This document shows positions 8,893 through 17,871 of a DNA stretch of 64,000 bases, piece by piece. Under the pieces are notes generated by a model. The model ran no database searches and had not been told where the DNA came from. It was given only the letters and a program-made list of their open reading frames with translations. Source of the DNA: Allomuricauda sp. (GTDB lineage: Bacteria; Bacteroidota; Bacteroidia; Flavobacteriales; Flavobacteriaceae); contig NZ_JANQLX010000008.1 in assembly GCF_028280385.1 (NCBI RefSeq), positions 1 through 64,000 on the forward strand, in the 5' to 3' direction. Every line of letters begins with the position of its first letter. Positions within the stretch are counted from its first letter, which is position 1. A program made the position numbers and the translations under genes.

Positions 8893-9759
8893 ATGAAACC
8901 TATGCTCGAGTCCATTCAAGTTGCCCCTGACTCCTCATTTAAAGTGGAAATCTATGATCATTCCACCCAATGTGAGTCCAGTGGTTGGCATGTACATCCA
9001 GAATATGAGCTGGTCTACATAAAGAATGGTTCGGGTTGTCTGCACATCGGTTCCAAAAAGAAATGGTATACAGAAGGCACCCTGGTCTTTTTGGCAGGGA
9101 ATATGCCCCATGCGGATTTTGGCAACAAGGACCACGCTGATAATATAGAAGTGGTCATTCAGTTTAGAAAAGATTTTCTGGAGGAACGAATCAAATTATT
9201 TCCTGAATTTGATAAAATCAAACGGCTTATTGAACAAACAGGAAAGGTTTTGGTTTTTAGTTCCCATTGTAAAGCTGGGCTCCAACCCCAATTTGAAGCC
9301 TTTGAACATCAGGATAATCAAACCAGGCTGATCAACTTGTTGTCCATTCTGGGCCAGCTGTCGCAAAGCAAGGATTATGAAAGCATGTTCGATGGGATTA
9401 CCATAAGCAATTTTAAGAAGGAGGAAATTAGACGGTTGGAGGAAATATTTGAATACGTCAATGGTAATTTTCACCTGGATATTTCCGTACCTGAAATTTC
9501 AGCACAACTTGGGTTTACGCCCAATTCCTTTTGTCGGTTCTTCAAGAAAATGACCTATAGGCGATTTATGGATTTTGTGAATGAATACCGGATTTCCAAG
9601 GCGGTGGAATATTTCAATGAAAACAATAGCGGAATCGCAGAGGTCATGTACAAATCGGGCTTTAATGACGCTTCCTACTTCAGCAAACAGTTCAAAAAAT
9701 ACCAGGGAATTACGCCATCTGGCTACCTGAAATCAAAATATGGTTCAATTCTTGGTTAA
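8893..9759 (+). CDS. AraC family transcriptional regulator
   Basis: 288 residues. N-terminal cupin-type sensor domain (~15-120; HVHPEYELVYIKNGSG, GTLVFLAGNMPHADFGN) and C-terminal double helix-turn-helix (~190-285; LDISVPEISAQLGFTPNSFCRFFKK, IAEVMYKSGFNDASYFSKQFKKYQGITPSGY). The family binds small ligands in the cupin and activates sugar or aromatic metabolism genes. It is divergent from the MFS transporter, and its last 15 bases overlap the convergent kynureninase gene. A paralogue is at 32837-33712. Confidence 0.93.
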   Translation: MKPMLESIQVAPDSSFKVEIYDHSTQCESSGWHVHPEYELVYIKNGSGCLHIGSKKKWYTEGTLVFLAGNMPHADFGNKDHADNIEVVIQFRKDFLEERIKLFPEFDKIKRLIEQTGKVLVFSSHCKAGLQPQFEAFEHQDNQTRLINLLSILGQLSQSKDYESMFDGITISNFKKEEIRRLEEIFEYVNGNFHLDISVPEISAQLGFTPNSFCRFFKKMTYRRFMDFVNEYRISKAVEYFNENNSGIAEVMYKSGFNDASYFSKQFKKYQGITPSGYLKSKYGSILG

Positions 9760-11016
9760 AATGCCTTGTTTCAAAATCTGTCCAAAGTTGTACATATCGG
9801 CATAGGAACAATAGAAGGGAGCCGGAGCCAAGCGGATAACATTGGGTTCCCTCCAGTCGGTAATGACGCCATTTTTCATCAGGTAATCAAATAAGGGCCT
9901 TCCCTCACCGTGAAGAAACACCGATAACTGGCAACCTCTATCCTTTGGGGTAATGATCTCGAAGGTACTTTCCACTTCTTTGTCAATTTCGTGTAGCACA
10001 AACTCCAAATAGGCCACAATTTGTTTTTGTTTTGCTACCAGGGCATCCATTCCCACTTCATCAAATAATTCCAAAGAAGCCAAATACGGGGCTACGGAAA
10101 GTATGGGCGGATTGCTCAATTGCCATGCATCAGCTGTTTCAATGGGGTCAAATTCAGGTTGCATCAAAAAGCGGGTTTCCTTTTTGGTGCCCCACCAGCC
10201 TTCAAATCTTGGAATATCCTTGCGCCCCAAATATTGTTCATTTACAAAAACACCAGAGGCATTTCCAGGTCCACTGTTCATGTATTTGTAGCTGCACCAA
10301 GCAGCAAAGTCCGCATTCCAGTCGTGCAATGCCAACTTTACATTGCCTACGCCATGCGCCAAATCCCAGCCCACAAGGGCCCCTACAGATTTACCTGCCC
10401 GGGTAATGGCTTCCATATCCAACACCTGCCCGTTGTAATAGTTGACACCACCCATTAAAACCAAGGCCAGCTCCTCTCCTACCTCATCAATCTTATTCAG
10501 AATATCCTCAGTTCTCCAAAAGTGTTCCCCTTCCCTTTTATTTACTTCCACAATAACGTCTTCGGGGTCATATCCATGAAATCTTGCCTGGCTTTGCAGC
10601 ATATACTGATCGGATGGAAAAGCTTTTTCCTCACATAAAATCTTAATTCGTTTTCCCGAAGGTCTATAGAACGAGACCATCAATAAATGAAGATTCACCG
10701 TTAGCGTGTTCATTACCGAGACCTCTTCTTTTTTGGCCCCAACAATCTTGGCCAATCCAGCCGCTAGCCGCTCATGATAGTCCCACCACGGTTTTTCAGC
10801 GTAAAAATGGCCTTCCACGGCCAATTCCCGCCAGTCTTTCATAACATCCTCCACAAACTTTTGGGTTCGCTTGGGCTGCAATCCCAAAGAATTTCCTGTA
10901 AAGTAGATTACGTCTTTTCCATTCACTTGGGGATAATGAAATTGGTCCCTGTATTTGGTCAAAGGATCCTTGGCATCCAATCCTTGCGCATAAGCCAGGG
11001 TGTTCTGAAAATCCAT
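9745..11016 (-). CDS. kynU: Kynureninase
   Basis: 423 residues from ATG 11016 (MDFQNTLAYAQGLD); a second ATG 18 bases upstream is possible. PLP-dependent enzyme that splits kynurenine or 3-hydroxykynurenine to anthranilate or 3-hydroxyanthranilate plus alanine. Family features: YFTGNSLGLQPK near the start, VGWDLAHGVGN (cofactor aspartate), the PLP lysine in WCSYKYMNSGPG, FEGWWGTKK, and the C-terminal EPNVIRLAPAPFY. Length is normal. No other kynurenine-pathway gene is nearby; it probably shares a transcript with the acetyltransferase gene 53 bases upstream. Confidence 0.95.
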   Translation of the reverse strand: MDFQNTLAYAQGLDAKDPLTKYRDQFHYPQVNGKDVIYFTGNSLGLQPKRTQKFVEDVMKDWRELAVEGHFYAEKPWWDYHERLAAGLAKIVGAKKEEVSVMNTLTVNLHLLMVSFYRPSGKRIKILCEEKAFPSDQYMLQSQARFHGYDPEDVIVEVNKREGEHFWRTEDILNKIDEVGEELALVLMGGVNYYNGQVLDMEAITRAGKSVGALVGWDLAHGVGNVKLALHDWNADFAAWCSYKYMNSGPGNASGVFVNEQYLGRKDIPRFEGWWGTKKETRFLMQPEFDPIETADAWQLSNPPILSVAPYLASLELFDEVGMDALVAKQKQIVAYLEFVLHEIDKEVESTFEIITPKDRGCQLSVFLHGEGRPLFDYLMKNGVITDWREPNVIRLAPAPFYCSYADMYNFGQILKQGILTKN

Positions 11017-11069
11017 AGTCTGTGTTTGGTTCAAAAATACGATGTTATTTGTTGGATTTGGAGGAGGGT

Positions 11070-11531
11070 TTATTCCAATCTCATTTCCATGATATGCGAT
11101 TTAAAACCTACTTTTTCATAGGCACGTAGGGCAGGTATATTATCGGCGTAGACCGTAAGCCTCATTTCGTGCAACCCCTTTTGTACAGACCAAGTTTTGA
11201 GCGCATCCATAATTTTTGCATTCAATCCCCTTCCCCTATGCTCGGGAACGGTATACATAAAACCCAAATAGGAATAAAACTCATGGTCAAGGTAGTGTCT
11301 TGCTCTTCTTTTTTTTGCATATCCCGAAGCCACGATGGCCCCACGATGCTCAACCACCAGAACAGAGGCATCATCTGAAATTATCATCTCACCAATGTCG
11401 TAATAGCTAATGGGATCTTCCCGAATGGTGACATCAAAAGGTCTTTCCGCCTTTATGAGTTCCTGCTCAAATTGCAGTAGGATCGGTAAATCTTCACTGA
11501 CTGCATCCCTGATCGTATATTCCTTAGACAT
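11070..11531 (-). CDS. GNAT family N-acetyltransferase
   Basis: 153 residues with the GNAT acetyl-CoA signature GFMYTVPEHRGRGLNAKIMDA (motif A, ~95-115) and a C-terminal RAYEKVGFKSH (motif B). Substrate unknown. It lies upstream of kynU on the same strand with a 53-base gap, so possibly co-transcribed. Confidence 0.9.
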   Translation of the reverse strand: MSKEYTIRDAVSEDLPILLQFEQELIKAERPFDVTIREDPISYYDIGEMIISDDASVLVVEHRGAIVASGYAKKRRARHYLDHEFYSYLGFMYTVPEHRGRGLNAKIMDALKTWSVQKGLHEMRLTVYADNIPALRAYEKVGFKSHIMEMRLE

Positions 11532-11582
11532 TTATGATTGAATTTTGGTTAGCAACTGAATATCCAAAGTACTTCTTTTCTC

Positions 11583-11590
11583 TATTTTTG
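11583..11590 (+). promoter_or_regulatory. -7 promoter element of O-methyltransferase gene
   Basis: TATTTTTG matches the Bacteroidota housekeeping -7 consensus TAnnTTTG and ends 13 bases before the ATG, giving a leader of under 10 bases. Confidence 0.5.
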
Positions 11591-11603
11591 CGAAAATTTA
11601 CCC

Positions 11604-12245
11604 ATGCATTTTTTATCGCCACTTTTAGAAAAGTACATTGCGGAAAACTCTGAGTCGGAACCTGCCCTTTTAACGGAATTGACCCGTGAAACCCACCTAA
11701 AGGTAATCCAACCTAGAATGATCACGGGACACTTTCAAGGTAGGGTTCTCAGTCTGCTTTCCAAGATCATTGGGCCAAAATATATTTTGGAGATTGGAAC
11801 ATATACCGGTTATTCTGCCATTTGTTTGGCAGAGGGTCTTTCCACGGATGGGGAGCTGCACACCATTGAGGTAAATGAGGAACTCCATGGTATGCAGCGC
11901 AAATATTTTGACAAAAGCGGTTTTGGACATCAGATATACCAACATATTGGGGATGCCCTAGAACTAGTTCCCCAAATGGACATGGTTTTTGATCTTGTCT
12001 TCATCGATGCACAAAAGGTTCAGTACGATGCTTATTTTGAGGCGGTCATACAAAAAACCAAGCCAGGCAGCATTATACTCTCTGATAATGTACTTTGGTC
12101 CGGCAAGGTGGTGGAACCCCTTAATCCAGCAGATAAGGCCACGGCCGTGCTTTTGGATTACAATAAAAAACTGAAGGAGGATCCCCGGATAGAAACGGTC
12201 CTATTGCCAATTAGGGATGGGCTAACCCTCTGCCGCGTTCTATAG
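11604..12245 (+). CDS. O-methyltransferase, catechol/caffeoyl-CoA type
   Basis: 213 residues. SAM-binding Rossmann fold with motif I ILEIGTYTGYSAICLAEGL (~60-78), acidic loop HTIEVNEEL, and DLVFIDAQKVQYDAYFE with metal-binding acidic residues (D~133), then ILSDNVLWSGKV. This matches class I Mg2+-dependent O-methyltransferase family 3. Substrate not known. Its 3' end overlaps the convergent PAP2 gene by 35 bases. Confidence 0.93.
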   Translation: MHFLSPLLEKYIAENSESEPALLTELTRETHLKVIQPRMITGHFQGRVLSLLSKIIGPKYILEIGTYTGYSAICLAEGLSTDGELHTIEVNEELHGMQRKYFDKSGFGHQIYQHIGDALELVPQMDMVFDLVFIDAQKVQYDAYFEAVIQKTKPGSIILSDNVLWSGKVVEPLNPADKATAVLLDYNKKLKEDPRIETVLLPIRDGLTLCRVL

Positions 12246-12780
12246 TTTTGTGGAATCGGTAGAACAATAGTCCTGAGAACAAACCGACCAGCCCCCCCGC
12301 CATTATATCCAATGGGTAGTGCACCCCAACATAAATCCTACTGTAAGAAAACAAAAGGGGCCAGACAAAGAACAGTGCTCCCCAATTGATTTTGGTTCGA
12401 AGTAATAAATAGACCAAAGTGGCGATGGCTACGGAACTTGCAGCATGACCAGAGAAAAAGCTATAATCCGACGGGGTATCCAAAATCCGGATAAAAGTAT
12501 TGAGCGATTCGTCGTTGCAAGGTCTTGGCCTTTTAAAAATACTTTTTGCCAAAAATGTGATCAGGGTAATAAAAAGTGCCAACCCAATTACATTCAATAT
12601 CCTGTTTATGGCCTGCTTTTTTGGAAATTTTAAAGCAAACAGGATCAAAAACAATAAAAATAGTGGTATCCAAGTGGAAATTTTGGTCACTGTGGACCAA
12701 AACAAATCATATTTGGCTATGCCGAGACCATTGAGATAAACAAAAGTGTCTTGATCCCATTGTAGCAATTGTTCCAACAT
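12211..12780 (-). CDS. PAP2 superfamily phosphatase
   Basis: 189 residues, six hydrophobic segments. The three-part acid phosphatase signature is present: KSIFKRPRPCN, FFSGHAASS (SGH catalytic histidine) and SRIYVGVHYPLDIMAG. Likely substrates are lipid phosphates such as undecaprenyl or phosphatidylglycerol phosphate at the inner membrane. It starts 3 bases after the tatA stop, so the two are co-transcribed. Confidence 0.93.
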   Translation of the reverse strand: MLEQLLQWDQDTFVYLNGLGIAKYDLFWSTVTKISTWIPLFLLFLILFALKFPKKQAINRILNVIGLALFITLITFLAKSIFKRPRPCNDESLNTFIRILDTPSDYSFFSGHAASSVAIATLVYLLLRTKINWGALFFVWPLLFSYSRIYVGVHYPLDIMAGGLVGLFSGLLFYRFHKTIERGRGLAHP

Positions 12781-12783
12781 GGA

Positions 12784-13062
12784 CTACTTGGTGCTTCTTT
12801 TGACCGCACCGGTAACTTCATCCACATTCTTTTTCACCTCGTCAAGCTCTTTACGAATATCTTTAGTGAAGTCGGTATCTATCCCTTGCTTTTCTGCACT
12901 TTTCTGGATTTCCCGCTTGATATCGTCCGTGGCATCCCTTAATTGGCGCATTCCCTTGCCCAGGCCCTTGGCTATTCCGGGAATTTTATCGGCACCAAAA
13001 ACCATAACCACAATAAAGAGGATAAAAAAGATTTCCGCGCCACTGATAAATAAAAAATGCAT
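12784..13062 (-). CDS. tatA: Twin-arginine translocase subunit TatA/TatE
   Basis: 92 residues. One N-terminal transmembrane helix (AEIFFILFIVVMVFGADKIPG) with the conserved FG at the hinge, then an amphipathic helix (GIAKGLGKGMRQLRDATDDI) and a charged tail. This is the pore-forming subunit for export of folded proteins. No tatC lies in the window. A TATATTTG element sits only 5 bases before the start codon, so the mRNA may be nearly leaderless. Confidence 0.92.
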   Translation of the reverse strand: MHFLFISGAEIFFILFIVVMVFGADKIPGIAKGLGKGMRQLRDATDDIKREIQKSAEKQGIDTDFTKDIRKELDEVKKNVDEVTGAVKRSTK

Positions 13063-13066
13063 AGGA

Positions 13067-13074
13067 CAAATATA
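13067..13074 (-). promoter_or_regulatory. -7 promoter element of tatA
   Basis: TATATTTG on the minus strand fits TAnnTTTG. Transcription should begin within a few bases of the ATG at 13062. Confidence 0.5.
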
Positions 13075-13095
13075 ATGAGAACTTGGTTGGAAACT

Positions 13096-13126
13096 AAAAA
13101 AAGCCCTGCGATTTCACAGGGCTTTT
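13096..13126 (-). terminator. Terminator of M1 peptidase gene
   Basis: AAGCCCTG and CAGGGCTT pair across an 8-base loop; on the minus strand the stem is followed by seven Ts. It separates the peptidase from tatA. Confidence 0.85.
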
Positions 13127-13148
13127 GATGATAATTTTTAGGGGTTGG

Positions 13149-15461
13149 TTACCCTTTTATGTTTTCCTTGAACTTATCGAAATCGGATTTCTCCTCTTTT
13201 GTTGGCCAAGAATTGTTTGCAGTGTCAATATCCGCGGTTTCCGCTTTGGGATCAACCACAATTCCCACCAATTCTTTTTGGGATGAAAGGACACGCTTCA
13301 CCTCAGCATCGTTCTTTCTCCAGATCTCAGGTGGATAGGTCACGTTTTCCTTGCTGCCATCAGCATAGGTGTACTCCACGATCAATGGCATAGGAATGCC
13401 TCCTGGCTTGTCAAATGTGATTTCGTAGAAATACTTAGGCTCTTTTACCTGGGCTCTCTCATCGGGAGTCAAATTGTCCATCATGAACTCCTTCAGGTTT
13501 TGGGAAACTTCCGTTGGAGCCTTGCCCTTTAGTTCAGGACTATAGTCTTCGCTATCCTCTTCGGCCAAGTACACCAAAGGTGGAAGGTCGGCCTCCGTGA
13601 TATTTCTATCGGCCATGTACTTCTCCATTTGTTTGGTAGGCTTGTTGGAAACGTAGTACTTTTTAACTCCTTTTACCCCTATGTCAACATAATCCGTGGT
13701 GTAGAACCAAGATCTCCAAAACCAATCCAAATCCACTGCGGAAGCATCTTCCATGGTTCTGAAGAAATCCTCTGGTGTTGGGTGTTTGAACTTCCAACGT
13801 TGGGCATAGGTTTTAAAAGCATGATCGAACAATTCCGGCCCCATAACGGTCTCCCTAAGGATGTTCAATGCCGTTGCCGGTTTTCCGTAAGCATTTGGAC
13901 CCAACTGGTATACATTTTCCGGATTGGACATAATCGGAGAAATATAACTTTGGTCACCAGCCATATAAGGCACGATCTTGGCCGCTTCTCCTCTTCTTGA
14001 AGGATATTTTTTCTTGGGTGATATCACCTCGGGATAGTTTTTACCAAATTCCTGTTCGGTAAGGTATTGCATAAAAGTATCCAAGCCTTCATCCATCCAG
14101 CCCCACTGGCGCTCATCCGAATTTACGATCATGGGGAAGAAGTTGTGGCCCACTTCGTGTATGATCACACTGATCATTCCATATTTGGTTCTATCTGAAT
14201 ATGTACCATCTTCGTTGGGTCTTCCGTAGTTCCAGCAAATCTGTGGGTATTCCATACCTTGGTTTTTGGCATGTACGGAAATGGCTTTGTGGTACGGATA
14301 ATCAAATGTGTGCTTGGAGTACGTTTTTAACGTCTGTACCACTGCCTTGGTGGATTGCTCTTCCCATAAGGGGTTTCCTTCTTTTGGATACATGGATACC
14401 GCCATGACGTTTTTCCCTCCAATCTTTACGGCCTGCATGTCCCAAATAAATTTTCTGGAGGTTGCAAAACCATAGTCGCGTACATTGGTCGCCTTGAATT
14501 TCCAGGTTTTTTTCTTTTCCGAAAATCCTTTTTCAGCTGCTTCCGCCTCTTCCTGGGTTACAATCAACACCGGTTTGTCAAAGGACTTCTTAGCCTGTTT
14601 ATAGCGCTTCATCATCTCTTTGGAGAAAACCTCGTCCCTATTCTGCAGAACCCCGGTAGCGTCCAAAGTATGGTCTGCCGGTACGGTAATGTTTACATCA
14701 TAATTTCCAAAGGGAAGTGCAAATTCCCCACTTCCCCAAAACTGATGGTTCTGCCATCCTTCCACATCACTGTACACTGCCATTCTTGGGAAGAATTGGG
14801 CAATGACATAGGCACGGTTTCCATCTTTGGCAAAATACTCATAACCGGATCTGGCCCGGTTTACGGTATGGTCGGGAATATTGTACCACCACTTGATGGA
14901 AAATGAAATTTGCTCCCCGCTCTTAAGAGGCTTGGGAATGTTCAAGCGCATCATGGTTTGGTTGATGGTGTGGGACAATGGTTTGCCATTGGCATCCTTT
15001 ACGTACTCGATATTGAAACCACCATCAAAAGGTTCGGTAACATAGGTCTGGGCAAAATCCCCTGCCATATAGGCAAAACTAACCCCATTGCCGTTGCGCA
15101 ATGGCGATTTGGAATCCTTAGCCCTTACATTTTGATCTAACTGAACCCACAGAAACTCCAAATCGTCCGGGGAGTTGTTGTAATAAGTCACCGTTTCCTC
15201 ACCATAGATTTTGGCATTTTTGTCATCAAGCTCAATGTCCATTACATAATCTGCCCTTTGCTGGTAGTAATCGGGGCCAGGGGCACCTGAGGCGGACCGA
15301 TAGGTGTTGGGTGTAGAGAACTCTTCATACAACTGTTTAAACTTGCTTTGGTTCACGTGGCCAGGCTTCCTCTCCTCTTTGGCATCCCCTTCTTCCTGTG
15401 CAATGGCCATTGCACCGAAAAGGAACAGCAAGGAAGCAAAACAATACTTTATTTTGTTCAT
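13149..15461 (-). CDS. Secreted M1 family metallopeptidase
   Basis: 770 residues. Signal peptide 1-21 ending in AIAQ. Gluzincin catalytic site: exopeptidase motif QGMEYP, zinc motif HEVGH followed by the third ligand glutamate in WGWMDEGLDTF. The N-terminal beta-saddle domain precedes it (MDIELDDKNAKIYGEETVTYYN), as in aminopeptidase N relatives, and the C-terminus carries an extra region ending in DKFKENIKG. Expected to be periplasmic or outer-membrane-linked and to remove N-terminal residues from peptides. Followed by a terminator; the DUF6702 gene lies just upstream on the same strand. Confidence 0.95.
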   Translation of the reverse strand: MNKIKYCFASLLFLFGAMAIAQEEGDAKEERKPGHVNQSKFKQLYEEFSTPNTYRSASGAPGPDYYQQRADYVMDIELDDKNAKIYGEETVTYYNNSPDDLEFLWVQLDQNVRAKDSKSPLRNGNGVSFAYMAGDFAQTYVTEPFDGGFNIEYVKDANGKPLSHTINQTMMRLNIPKPLKSGEQISFSIKWWYNIPDHTVNRARSGYEYFAKDGNRAYVIAQFFPRMAVYSDVEGWQNHQFWGSGEFALPFGNYDVNITVPADHTLDATGVLQNRDEVFSKEMMKRYKQAKKSFDKPVLIVTQEEAEAAEKGFSEKKKTWKFKATNVRDYGFATSRKFIWDMQAVKIGGKNVMAVSMYPKEGNPLWEEQSTKAVVQTLKTYSKHTFDYPYHKAISVHAKNQGMEYPQICWNYGRPNEDGTYSDRTKYGMISVIIHEVGHNFFPMIVNSDERQWGWMDEGLDTFMQYLTEQEFGKNYPEVISPKKKYPSRRGEAAKIVPYMAGDQSYISPIMSNPENVYQLGPNAYGKPATALNILRETVMGPELFDHAFKTYAQRWKFKHPTPEDFFRTMEDASAVDLDWFWRSWFYTTDYVDIGVKGVKKYYVSNKPTKQMEKYMADRNITEADLPPLVYLAEEDSEDYSPELKGKAPTEVSQNLKEFMMDNLTPDERAQVKEPKYFYEITFDKPGGIPMPLIVEYTYADGSKENVTYPPEIWRKNDAEVKRVLSSQKELVGIVVDPKAETADIDTANNSWPTKEEKSDFDKFKENIKG

Positions 15462-15522
15462 TTTCTTATTGATTTTTAGACGGTGAAAAATAACTTTTTT
15501 TTAACGAACCTTTAAAAGGGCC

Positions 15523-16041
15523 CTATAAGTTTAACATTCCTTTATTATTCTCCTTGATCAGCACAAAACTTTTCTTTCTATCCTTCCATTTTAAGTGGAC
15601 GATGTTCTGTTGTTCTTCAAAGAGATCGGTGAGAATCTCATTTTGGATGGTTATGGAATGAAGTTGGGCAAGGTCCACATCCTCAAGCTCCAAGTAGCAG
15701 ATGATCATATCACTATCATACTCTTTTCCCAAAAATTTGTACGACGACACCTCTTCATTTAAAGCGATGGTGAACTTGGTCTTCAAATATTTCTCAATGT
15801 AGGTATCCGAAACTTTGGATTCCTTATCGGTGGCAAGTTCGGCATCAATGCCATAGCGTTCCTCCAAAACCGCTTCCAAGTCATCAATAAATATTCTACT
15901 GGTTATCTGAAAAGAGCTGTTTTTTTCTGAGTAAACCACATTGGTAACGCTAAGATAAAATTTGTGGGCCGTGGTAAAGGAAAGCAACAGGAGTAGTCCT
16001 AAAAGACCTATGAGCTTTCCGATTTGTTTTGGGCGTATCAT
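15523..16041 (-). CDS. DUF6702 family protein
   Basis: 172 residues, N-terminal hydrophobic segment (LIGLLGLLLLLSFTTAHKF) acting as signal peptide or anchor, then a beta-rich domain: FYLSVTNVVYSEKNSSFQIT, RIFIDDLEAVL, and a C-terminal HLKWKDRKKSFVLIKENN. This matches the DUF6702 family, often found beside an M1 peptidase gene in Flavobacteriaceae as here (62 bases upstream of it). Function unknown; the pairing suggests an accessory role for the peptidase. A weak ECF-like promoter is possible at 16051-16076. Confidence 0.85.
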   Translation of the reverse strand: MIRPKQIGKLIGLLGLLLLLSFTTAHKFYLSVTNVVYSEKNSSFQITSRIFIDDLEAVLEERYGIDAELATDKESKVSDTYIEKYLKTKFTIALNEEVSSYKFLGKEYDSDMIICYLELEDVDLAQLHSITIQNEILTDLFEEQQNIVHLKWKDRKKSFVLIKENNKGMLNL

Positions 16042-16050
16042 AATGTAATA

Positions 16051-16076
16051 GACTACGGATTCAATGCTTAGTTACA
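16051..16076 (-). promoter_or_regulatory. Weak ECF-like promoter candidate before DUF6702
   Basis: On the minus strand TGTAAC (16076-16071), a 16-base spacer, then AGTC (16054-16051). It resembles the TGTAAC/CGTC promoters at 35.8 kb and 43.4 kb, but the -10 block has a mismatch. Confidence 0.25.
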
Positions 16077-16172
16077 AAAAACTTCAAATTTAACAGGTTT
16101 GGGGTTATGGGTGCTAGGTCGGTAATTTTAATTTTCAATGGATTGATTACAAACCATATGCCAAACCCAAAA

Positions 16173-16970
16173 TCAATCCAAATTGTTGTTTTGCCGATAG
16201 GCCCTGCTTTTGGTCACCATAAAATCCCATATTAAAAGTTTATCATGGGTATCCACGGTGCGCTGAAATTCCTCATCCACCTCGCAGAAATACATAAAAT
16301 CATCTAATTTTTCAAAAGGAATCTTTAAGGTGGTCACGATCAGGGAATCTACATAAAAGCCCTGTACTCTTTGGGTTCGAGCGTACGTATTGTCCACTTT
16401 TACTCTGTTTTTCAACATTTTGGTCCTGCCTGTGATTGCATTGATGATGGGGTCCAAAGGTGGGGTTAGGATCATGCCCACATTGAATTTGCCAAATGTG
16501 GCCTGCTGTAACTTTCTTTCGCTTTGGGTGGGAATCTTGGCATGGGCATTTGGCAGACCGAGGGCTTCCGCACTTACATCCTTTTCCAGGTGAAGTTGAT
16601 TGAGGTCTTGGTCCAGATCTCCGGAAAGGTTATAGGGTCTTACCACTACTTCCTTAAGCTCATTGACAAATTCTTCCAAAGGAACCGAAATAAAACTAGT
16701 GTTGTAGATCACCTCATTGACCACCAGTTGTTTGCGTTGGAATTGTACCGCTGAGAATTCCAAGGTATCCCTCATCTGTACCAGGATGGAAAAATTCCCG
16801 TCCATATCGGTGATTACAGCTTGCCTGGTACTTTTATTCTGCACCACTACCCCAACAACATCCTCGTTGGAGCTATATACCCTTCCCCTCAATTGTTTTG
16901 ACCCTGTTTGTTGGGCATACAATGAAAAAGCATAAAAAAACAAGAGGGAAAAAAGTAGTTTATTCCTCAT
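16173..16970 (-). CDS. Secreted protein with carboxypeptidase-like regulatory domain (second of pair)
   Basis: 265 residues. Signal peptide ending in SLYAQ; then a CarboxypepD_reg-like beta-sandwich (LRGRVYSSNEDVVGVVVQNKSTRQAVITD, LEFSAVQFQRKQLVV, SVPLEEFVNELKEVVV) as found at the plug end of SusC-like receptors, but here without a barrel. The C-terminal half is helical with DDFMYFCEVDEEF and KLLIWDFMVTKSRAYR. It overlaps the stop of the upstream paralogue by 11 bases. Function unknown. Confidence 0.85.
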   Translation of the reverse strand: MRNKLLFSLLFFYAFSLYAQQTGSKQLRGRVYSSNEDVVGVVVQNKSTRQAVITDMDGNFSILVQMRDTLEFSAVQFQRKQLVVNEVIYNTSFISVPLEEFVNELKEVVVRPYNLSGDLDQDLNQLHLEKDVSAEALGLPNAHAKIPTQSERKLQQATFGKFNVGMILTPPLDPIINAITGRTKMLKNRVKVDNTYARTQRVQGFYVDSLIVTTLKIPFEKLDDFMYFCEVDEEFQRTVDTHDKLLIWDFMVTKSRAYRQNNNLD

Positions 16971-17712
16971 TAAGGTCCTCTAGATAGGTTTTACTGTGGG
17001 TCACCAGAAAATCAATCAGTTGAAACTCATTTTCTTTGCGCAAAAGTGTCTGGGAAGGTACTTTATCATCGCAATAAATGAGAAAGGCATCTATTTGGTT
17101 CTGTGGTAATTTAAGATCTACCACAAAAAACTCGTCATCATAAACCTGTCTGAGAACGTCGCTGACCTTTAAGGGAATTTTGTCTTCCCCATCCTGTTTT
17201 TTGGATTTGAAAAGGGCCTTGAAAATATTGACAAAATTGATTCCATCCCGCATACCTCTAACCGTTCGGGATTCTGCAATGTTCTCCACTTCCGTTGAGC
17301 GGTCTATTTCATAATCAAACTCCTTGAAATCCTCATTTTTGACCTCCAGAAACTTCTCTTGGTTTTCTGGACTGACGACCACTCCTTCCAATTCGGTGAT
17401 TTTCTCCGTTACTTCGACAACCAACCGGTTATTGTACAAAATTTCCTGGGAAATGGTCACCACTTCCAGTTGATAATTAACCGCAGTAAACACCAATTGA
17501 TCACCTTCTTTTACCAAAATCACAAACTCCCCATTCTCATCGGTAATGGTGGCGGTTTCGGCAGTGGCGTTGATAACATTTTCGTTGGGCACGTTCACAC
17601 CTCTATAAATCACCTTTCCCCTTAATAGTTGCCTGCTTTCCTGAGCCCAAGAAAGTGTTGAACAGGCTAAAAAAAACACGATCAACGTAATGTTCTTCAT
17701 TCCCATGGCCAT
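16960..17712 (-). CDS. Secreted protein with carboxypeptidase-like regulatory domain (first of pair)
   Basis: 250 residues, same architecture as the following gene: signal peptide ending in LSWAQ, a CarboxypepD_reg-like domain (LRGKVIYRGVNVPNENVINA, LVFTAVNYQLEVVTISQ, TELEGVVVSPEN), a linker, then a C-terminal part with IDAFLIYCDDKVPS and QLIDFLVTHSKTYLED that aligns with the DDFMYFCEVDE/IWDFMVTKSRAY of its neighbour. The two arose by duplication and are translationally coupled. Function unknown; possibly periplasmic or outer-membrane-associated partners. Confidence 0.85.
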   Translation of the reverse strand: MAMGMKNITLIVFFLACSTLSWAQESRQLLRGKVIYRGVNVPNENVINATAETATITDENGEFVILVKEGDQLVFTAVNYQLEVVTISQEILYNNRLVVEVTEKITELEGVVVSPENQEKFLEVKNEDFKEFDYEIDRSTEVENIAESRTVRGMRDGINFVNIFKALFKSKKQDGEDKIPLKVSDVLRQVYDDEFFVVDLKLPQNQIDAFLIYCDDKVPSQTLLRKENEFQLIDFLVTHSKTYLEDLNEE

Positions 17713-17871
17713 TTAGTTGAAGTTAAAGAAAACCTATGGCGGTCAATTAAAAAAATTATGCGGTTCTAAACTTTTGTTAATTCTCATCAAAAAATGTTCC
17801 ATCACGGATTCCATTCACCTTTGATGTGAGGTATTTTGACGGTATTTATTAGAATAATCAAATCATAGAAT

